From contig NC_088303.1 in the NCBI RefSeq assembly GCF_032854445.1, positions 20,405,501 to 20,469,500 of the forward strand: a stretch of DNA of 64,000 bases, given 5' to 3'. The translations under genes were made by a program, and so were the position numbers. The notes below the pieces were generated by a model that was given only the letters and a program-made list of their open reading frames with translations, was not told the origin of the DNA and did no database searches. This DNA comes from Liolophura sinensis (taxonomy: Eukaryota; Mollusca; Polyplacophora; Chitonida; Chitonidae). Every line of letters starts with the position of its first letter. Position 1 is the first letter of the stretch. This document shows positions 48,101-57,100 of this stretch, piece by piece.

Positions 48101-51100
48101 AATCTTTCTTTTGCTATTTTGGCTGGAGCTTTGAGTCATGTGGTTTGTCAGGTACCTGGCAAAGGTTAGTGGTTTACCCATAAACCTGACTCTATGTTCA
48201 TAAGTCAAATATTCTTGAATATAGAATAAAACAAAAATCAAACAAAATGAAGAATAAAGAACTCCTTTCTAAAGATATCACAGGGACTTTACTTTGTGAT
48301 AATATATTCTGTAGTATTTCTTTTCCTTTTCTTCTCTCGCGGTAACACAATTGTATTTTACAATACTATCAGTCACAAGCGAGGCCTACAGGTGCACAGA
48401 CTGTCCTGGCTATACAGCAGCAGACTGGAGCTACCACTCTCCATCCCCATGGGGCGACAGGTACACCTCCTCATCAGATTGCCTCGGCTCACCCAGGGGG
48501 TATACCTACACAGACCATAGTGCAAACCCCAGTATCCGCCCCTGGGGCCACAGGAGCTCAGGGGCCTTCCTTAACACCGGGTGCATCAGCAGGTAAGACA
48601 TAGGACATATACTCGACACAGGTATAGTGCATCCAGTGCTGCAAGTGTCCCCTCAGTAAGCTCAGCTAGTGTTATTAACAACCTTCATCTTGATTGTCTG
48701 TAAACTACATGTACTCTGCTAGCTAGTGTTGCAAATGACTGCAGTCAGAATCATCCTGGACTTTTAACCTGATCCACCTCATTGTATTTTTCAGTGGCTC
48801 AACAGCAGGCTATGGAACATGTGAAAAAGTGCAAAAACTTTCTGTCCACACTAATTAAACTGGCCTCTAGTCAACCTCCTCAGACAATACGCAATGTGCG
48901 GGAGCTCATTCAACGGCTAATAGTAAGTACATGTGCTCTCGTGGTTATTGTGACCAGACACCATCCATTACTCAGTGATATATTAAACACTGATGTGGTG
49001 GTAGACTGGAACCTCAAGTTCACTGTCATTTACAAGAACCTGGGGGATCTACTGGTTATCGTGGTTGCGCAGCATAATGATCCAGGAGCCTCTCACCAAT
49101 GTGGTCTAGAGCTGTGAGTTCAAGTCCAGCTTCTGTGGGCTTTCTCTCCAGTTGTACAGGGGAAGGTCTCTCAAGCAACCTGAGGATGTTCGTGGATGTC
49201 CCCACCATAATTCTGGTCGACATCATATAAGTCAAATATTCTTGAGTACAGGGTAAAACACCAATTATATGAATAAATGAATGCATAAACCTGTCACTAG
49301 TAGAAAACTAAAATGCTTTCACAAACTATCATGTATATAGCAGTAAAGTTTCAGCAAACTTTGTGAAATATTAATAATATTGATACATTATTTCTTTATG
49401 ATGTATCAAGATCTTGATTGGTCATTTATGTGGAAACTGTCACTCAGAATGCTTGTGTTGTCTTGTTTTCAGGATGGTAAGGTTGAACCAGAGCAGTTCA
49501 CAGAGAACCTACAGGTGGAGTTGAACTCTTCCCCTCAACCCAACCTCGTTCCGTTTTTAAAGGTATTTTTTGTTCTTATTATCAGATTTTTGACATATTA
49601 TTTGTTTTCTGTATCATTCACATCTGCGTATATCTTTGTAAAAGTGTGTACATGTGATTTAATTATGGACTGAAATGTACATATGCACATATATCTTTTC
49701 AAGTTTGCACTTATAACCATATGTACCCATTTTTAGCTCGCCTGGACAAAGTACAGGCATAGCTAATGTCTTACCCTGAGCGTCAGCGTCCAATAATAAG
49801 TAATGTTAAACAAAATGTTAGAGGTGGTTTCGCAAAAAGTACTGCATGTATTGAGCTCAGGGTTTGCACATATGTAGAGCACACTAACACAAGGGGGATG
49901 TTCCATCTTTGATTTGGTGTGTACATATTAAATACCATAAATTACTGAATTCCTAACTTAGTGTATTGTGTATTAGAATCAATGATAAACAAAATCTTAC
50001 GGGTGACCTCTCAAAAAGTATTGTGTGTATTGACCTGAAGTTTTACACGCATGTAAAACACAGTAACACAAGGGGATGTTCCATGGCTTATACTCTGTGA
50101 GCATATCACTGTAAATTACCAAATTCATGATTTAAGTTCTTCATGTGTGGAGCTGTGGTTTTGCATTCATATGTCTCATACAGGCGAGCTCCCAGTAAAG
50201 TAAAGACATCAAAGTTTTTTCGTTACTGCACCTATTTTTATGTGTATAATCAAGCAAATATTTGCCTCCATAGTTGTAATGGGATTCATTTGAAATTGTT
50301 AATAATATTGTGAAATGTGTTGTTAATACCTGTATTAGGGTAGTAATTATTTTATAAAACAAGAAATTTATGCAATTCAATGATATGTGCAGATATACTT
50401 TATACCTTGGAATTTTATTATGTTTGTAACATATGACCGACTTACATGATCTCTTTACTTCAACAGAAACTTGTAACTTTTCTCCTCGTTCCTGTAAAAC
50501 TGACAAGTTATTCATGCTGGCAGTAACCTTTCGAATGGCATACCATTCAGCAAATCGTTTGTAACAACATCCTTATGATGATGATTATTGCTTTGTTTAC
50601 AGAAAAGTCTGCCACTGTTGCGGCAATCCCTGAGTCAGAATAAGATGACAATAGAAGGCGTGAAAGCACCGCCGTCAGAGGTTCTGCAGGGGTCCGCCTT
50701 CCCTCACTCATCAAGTCCCGTCTCTATCAACACTCGTCCACACATTCATCAGCAGCCTCACACAATTCAGTCTCCACACGCACAGGTCAAGGCAAGTCAC
50801 TTCAGTCTCTCTCTCTCTGGTGCCATTCAAACTTACATGTACATCATATTGTTACAGTGCTACATGTGGTATAATTTGTCTCTAATGATTAGTGAAGCAG
50901 GGACAGTAACCCATCATCCAGTAATTCTGACAGTCCTGTTGTATTGCACGTACAGCAGAAATTATATCTAATATGAATGGTTACATTCAGGCCAATTTCA
51001 GGGTGACATAAGAAAAGAAAAGGCAATGTGTATTGTTGGTGAGAAATTAGTGGTTATACTGGCATAGCATCTGTCTGGTATTTGTTACAACTGTCCCAGA

Positions 51101-54100
51101 CTTTATGATACCTCTATAGCATCACTCTATGGGGCTGTGTTCCTGTAATAGATAATGAAATCCCCATCAATATTAAAACCAGGGTGTGACTTAAATGTGT
51201 GCACAAAGCTTGACAGAGTATTCTCCCATGAGTGGATGGATCAGTCACAGATAGGGAAATCCCCAATGATGTCAAAACACGGTTATGGCCTACTTGTGCA
51301 CATGTGGTGTGGTATAGTAATCGCCCCTGACCAGATGAAATAATGGTATACTATGTATGAATGTGGCACAGATGTAGAAGTGAAAATGACAATGAAATAA
51401 ATACGTAATAATAATATAATTGAAATCTCTTTGTGTTAACAGCACATCGTACGTCAGCTCACACCCCAGCAGTTGTCTCAGATCAGATCACAGAAACCTG
51501 TATCCATATCAACGGGCTCGCCTCTGCCGGGACAAGCCACTATTCTTACCAAAGTGGCACATGGCAAGGCAGCCTTATCAGGGGCCATGCCCACCACAGT
51601 CAGTGCCCTTCAGGCACGAGTGGGCGGCAAGCACCAAGATGCAGGTGGAGGGGCGCAACACAAGGAGAAGCGCAAGTTTGAATCTCTCAAGTATGATCAC
51701 TTGTACTCTTTTAGTAATAATAATAGACTTCATCATGTTGTTGTCCTTTTCTTCAACGACTCAGTTATGTCATGCATTGGGGAAGAAGAAAGCTTGTTTC
51801 TGTGGAAAGAGCGGGGTATATTAACTGAAATCTTCAATGAAATCCACTACAGTGATGTTTTGGAGTTAACAAAGTGAATTTACTGATAGGAGCGTTTAGC
51901 CCAACCTAGTTATACACATATATACATTCACATGTATAACTAGGTGGTACATGTATTCAAATACAAAGCCTCTATTTTCCTGCGAGTACAGTAGCTCCTG
52001 TTTGGAAAAATAAAAATATGCATGGTTTTATTAACTTTTTCCTGTATGAAAGAAATGGTGATGCTGACTGCACATTGATTATGAACCTATTGATGCTTTG
52101 TTTGAGGAGGAAGTCAGATGATTAGGGTGGGCGAGTTGCTTCTTGGCTTACACACATAATATGTTTGATTAGTACCAAATAATATTTTTGTTTTGTTCAT
52201 GCAGAATCATATTCACTGAGTTGTGACTAATTGCATTGTTGTTACAGAGATGCTGATGATGATATTAATGACGTGGCCACGATGGGTGGCGTCAACCTGT
52301 CAGAGGAGAGCAAGAATATTCTGGCCACTAATGCAGACTTCATTGGCACTCACATACGCTCCTGTAAAGATGAATTGTTTTTAAACCAAGGTCCATTATT
52401 GGCAAAAATTAGCTCAATTGGTAAGTATATACTTAACATTATTATTTGTTCCACCCGAGGTGTTTTGATTCGTTTATAACAGAAGTATATTGACAGTAGC
52501 AATTGTTAGCCCCTGGCCATTTGGTGGTGGGATTATATCATCTTTTCAGCCTGCCTGTGTGTCGGTAAACCTTCTTGTTCAGTCCTGGGTTTACTACAGT
52601 CTACTGGATTAATCGTTGTGGATTGTTGTATAGACAACACAGAACATGTAAGGAGAAGATCATTGTAAATTCTGCAGGTTTATCATTTTACTTTTTATAA
52701 CAAAGAATTTGTGTCTTTGCCCAGTTAACCTTTTTTGTACTGCAGTTTTCTTGCCCATTTATCAGCAAGCTTTATGTGCAATGAAGACATACCATCCATG
52801 GAGATATGCAGTGTAGGGCAGAAATTCATTATGCTTGATTTCGGATATGCTCCTTGTGAAAACACGCCCTTTTTACATCCATTTTGTGCATGTTTGAGAA
52901 CATACATGTAGCGTGGAAGTGGTGTAGCCTATAGCCTATGTCCTAGTAGTTAGTTGGAACAAGTAAGTCACTCCAGTGCTGAATTTTTTGCTTGAAGCAC
53001 AAAAACGACATGTAGTAATAGAGCATTGGTTATGTTTTATCTATATTCAGCGGCCTTTCCAGTAGCAGTTCTACACTTTGTTGAGAAGAAATCAGCATTT
53101 ATTTACTGGCATGTGGCAGCAGAACATATGATTATGTTTTGGTGTAATTGCAGGTTAATTTTACCAACTTTGCAACAGAAAACAGGTGCTCATCTTTCCA
53201 AAAGTGAAAGTTTGTAACATAAAGTATCTAACACAAATACCTTAATGCACAGGTTTAATTATCCTATACGTTTCAGTGTCTTATTCATTAGTCTAATTTC
53301 ATGTGACTTGTCGGGTGTGAGATTGATATTCTAAGGTTTGTTGTAATATAAAGTCAAGTCATGTATGCACCTTATTAATGGTTATAACAATAGGTTTTGT
53401 ATCATTTACCTGTGGCTTGTGTGTGCATTTTATCAGGTAATTTTTACCTGTACTTCATACACATGCACTTCTTAACATTTTATGAATAGGGATAATACAA
53501 GCTAAGCTATTTGCTTTGATTCTTTAATTATTTAGTGTTGGAGGGAGGTTTGGGGGGAGGGGGTTGGGGTCAGTGGCAGAAGGAATCAGCATGCCACTGC
53601 AGTGCAAAGACCAGGAGTCTCTCACCAATGAGGTCTTTGTAAGTTCAAGTCCAGCCTGTTCTTGCTTTGTCTCTGGCCATATGTGGGAAGGTCTGACAGC
53701 AACCTGTGGATGGTTGTTAGTTTCCCCCAGGCTCTGCTCGGTTTCCTCCCACCATTATCATAAATGCCAGCTGCCGCCATATAAGTGAAATGTTTTTGAG
53801 TACGGTGTAAAACACCAGTCAAATGAATAAAATAAGTAATATTTAGCTATCATATCCTCATTTGTAGTAATATATTATATTGTAACGTTAATATGTGCAC
53901 TGTATTGACTAAGAGATGATTTTGTTGTTGCAGCAAAAAAGTATGGTGTAACAGATATCCCAGCTGATGTTGTCAGTTTAGTATCACAGGCCACACAAGA
54001 GCGGTTACGCAATATTGCGGAAAGATTATCAACAATAGCTGAACACAGAACAGAAATTTACAGGGTAAGTTCCCATCACCCCCCACCCCCACCCCTTACT

Positions 54101-57100
54101 CTGTTTACTTTGACTGGGTGCTATACACATTGAACTTTTGAAAACCTGTGTGTCGCATGTGGGAAAATCTTTCAGCACACTACCCTTTGTTTTCAATCTT
54201 TGTTTACGTGTTTATAGGGTGTTAATCTAGGAATATGTTAACAGCATTATTTTGTGTAAACTGATAAAATGATTTACTGAACCCCTGAATTTGACAAGTC
54301 GGCGAATATGGCATTGACTCCATGAGAAATTTTTAAATGTGTATAAATTGTATTTCAAAATGACCATGGGTAGTGAAGATGGAATTCTGTGAAATTAATT
54401 CTTTCCAGTTATTCCCCAGATCTGTTGGCTGACATTGACTGTGTTGTTTAAAGAAATTTAAAAACCTTTTTTGTTCTCTTCTCTAGATGGATTCAAGGTT
54501 TGAAGTTACTCAAGACACGAAGACGCAGTTAAAATTTTTAGAGGAGATAGATAAGTTGGAGAAAAAGAGACACGAGGAACAGGAGAGAGAGATTTTATTA
54601 CGGGCAGCAAAGGTATGTCAGCCGCTCTGTCCATTAGGTACTTGTGTTGTCAGAAGGTAGGAAAAGCTGGTCACCTGTAGTGTCACGAAATAGCATGCAA
54701 AGCCACTTTAGCTCAGCCAAGAAGGGTAGTTGTCGAATGTAATTCTGAAATTAAGGAACACAAAGTGTGGACTTCTAATGTGTCAGATCAACGGTAAGTC
54801 ACATTCACCACATCTTCACACGCGTCCTTAGTGTAAACCAGTGTCAACCGAGTGGTCTGCATAATCAGCTAACCTGTTCAGAGTGTTAAACTGTTCAGAG
54901 TGTTACCGAACCAAAAAACGACCCAAGACAACCGTACAAACTCACAAAATAAATACATTTTCAGACACTACACCCACTGTGGCCTCCATCTCGTTCTGAT
55001 AATCGTACATACAAGTCACGTGACCCATGTTAGTGCAGAAAAAACTGGGGTTGTTCAAGGGAGATAAAAATATTTATGGCAATCATTATGGTCACACTAG
55101 GCATGTCTAGTCGTCCATTTGGCTGCTTCACTCACCCCTGTTGTCCGATGGTGCTGATCACTTCACTCTCGCAATTGATCGAAATGGTGATGGCTTCCTG
55201 CAACAGTGGGTGTATTGTCTGAAAATGTATTTATTTTGTGAGTTTGCGCGGTTGTCATGAGTCATTTTTAGTTCGCCGACACTCCTGATTAGGTTAGTTG
55301 ATTATGCGGACCACCCTGTTGACGGTTTACGCTAAGGAAGAGTTAATGCACTTGTGAAGTTGTGCTAAAAGTTACTTACCATCGATCCGACACATTAGAA
55401 GCAGTTCGATTTCAGAGTTACATTCCACAACCACCCAGAAGGGTAGATCCCAAGTGTGACCAACAACAACAGTTGAGCATCACCCAGGTGGAGAAAAACC
55501 ACTCCTTCACCAGGATATGGGATGTGTAAAGGTTTCTGTAGCTGGACATGTCAGTTAAAACTGTCTCCCCTTGCTTAGCTTAACACTAAGAAACTGACAG
55601 TATGCACAATAAAGAATGCTGTGCCTCTCGAATTATCCCTTGCCAATCTGGAAGCGGGCTAAAAATACCTCATTCACTGCTAACATCTTATCCGACAGTC
55701 AGCTATTGTTTTCAAAAGAAACTTTAACTATGAAAATCTGTGTAATATTTTAGGTAACACAGGTCATAATTTCAAAGTTTCTTGTAAATTTTTAATATTA
55801 TGAGCGTTTGATGCTGTGCATGATTGTGTTATCTGAAGAGTATATGTATATTATCCTGGTCATTTGAATTCGTTAATTTAAGTATATTCTAGCTTTTCCT
55901 ACTGTACTTGTCTGCTTATATTCATTGGCTTCATGTGACTGGTTTTCAGGTACCTGGCAAACGGTGGTAGATTGAAAGGATAATGCCCAGTTTTCTCCAC
56001 CCTTAAAACTAAGTGACATCACATGATTAAAGAACTCTTCAGTACAGCGTTAAACAGCAATGATATAAATAAATATTTCTATTTATAGAGTCGATCGAAA
56101 ACAGAAGATCCTGAGCAAGCAAAATTAAAACAGAAAGCTAAAGAGGTAAATATGTGTTTTTAGCAGATTATATCTAGATTTAAGTACAGAATCTATGGTT
56201 TAGCTGATTTTTGTACGCCCCCGCCATTGGGCGGGCATATTACATTACAGCAGTTTTGTCTGTTCGTCCGTATTCATGTCCGGGCTATATGTCCAATTGT
56301 TTTCAACAGTTTTGAACAGTTTTAATTTTTGATGGAAACCATAACCATTTTTGGGAAGCGTGGGAATGACTGCCAGCAACCTGCTGATGGCTGTGGGTTT
56401 TCCCCGGACTCTGCCCGGTTTCCTCCTGCCATAAAGCTGGCCGCCGTCGTATAAGTGAAATTTTCTTGCGTACAGCGAAAACACCAATCAAATAAATGAA
56501 TATATATATTATATAAATAGATATGATTTAGTTTCAGGGCTATAACTCCAACTGTTTTCTGCGTAGAGTTTTAATTTTGGGTGGATACATACATACACAG
56601 ATGACAATGTGTCTCGATTCACATTTGTTCATTTCAGCGCTTGTCATGGTTATTAGATCACCAATTTCCCTATATATATCATCTAGATAGATATAATTTC
56701 GTGTTCAGGCTGTAACTCCAACTGTTTTCCGCATAGAGTTTTGATTTTTGGTTGATACATAGATACACAGATGACGATGTTTCTCGACTCACATTTGTCC
56801 ATTTCCGTGGTTGTCCTGGTAACCAGTTAGCCATTTTACACTACAGAAATAGATATGATTTCATGTCTGGGCTACAACCCCAACTGTTTTCCGCATAAAG
56901 TTTTCATTTTTGGAGGATATTTCTCCACTTGCGCGATTGTCATGGTAACCACATACCTATCACCAACACCCATGAAGATTCCCCTCAGGGGTTATACTCA
57001 CCACAATGCTGCTTGTAATCTTTTATCAATTTCAAACAAATGCATTTGTAGAGGCGTATGTTGTGTTCACCTGAACACTTCTTGATGTATTGTCCTATGT

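Noticed and set aside
50786-50971. Extension of TAF4 exon 6 into the following frame
   Set aside because: The exon joins cleanly at 50785 to exon 7 in phase 0; the extension runs into a CT-rich intron start and hydrophobic non-homologous sequence.
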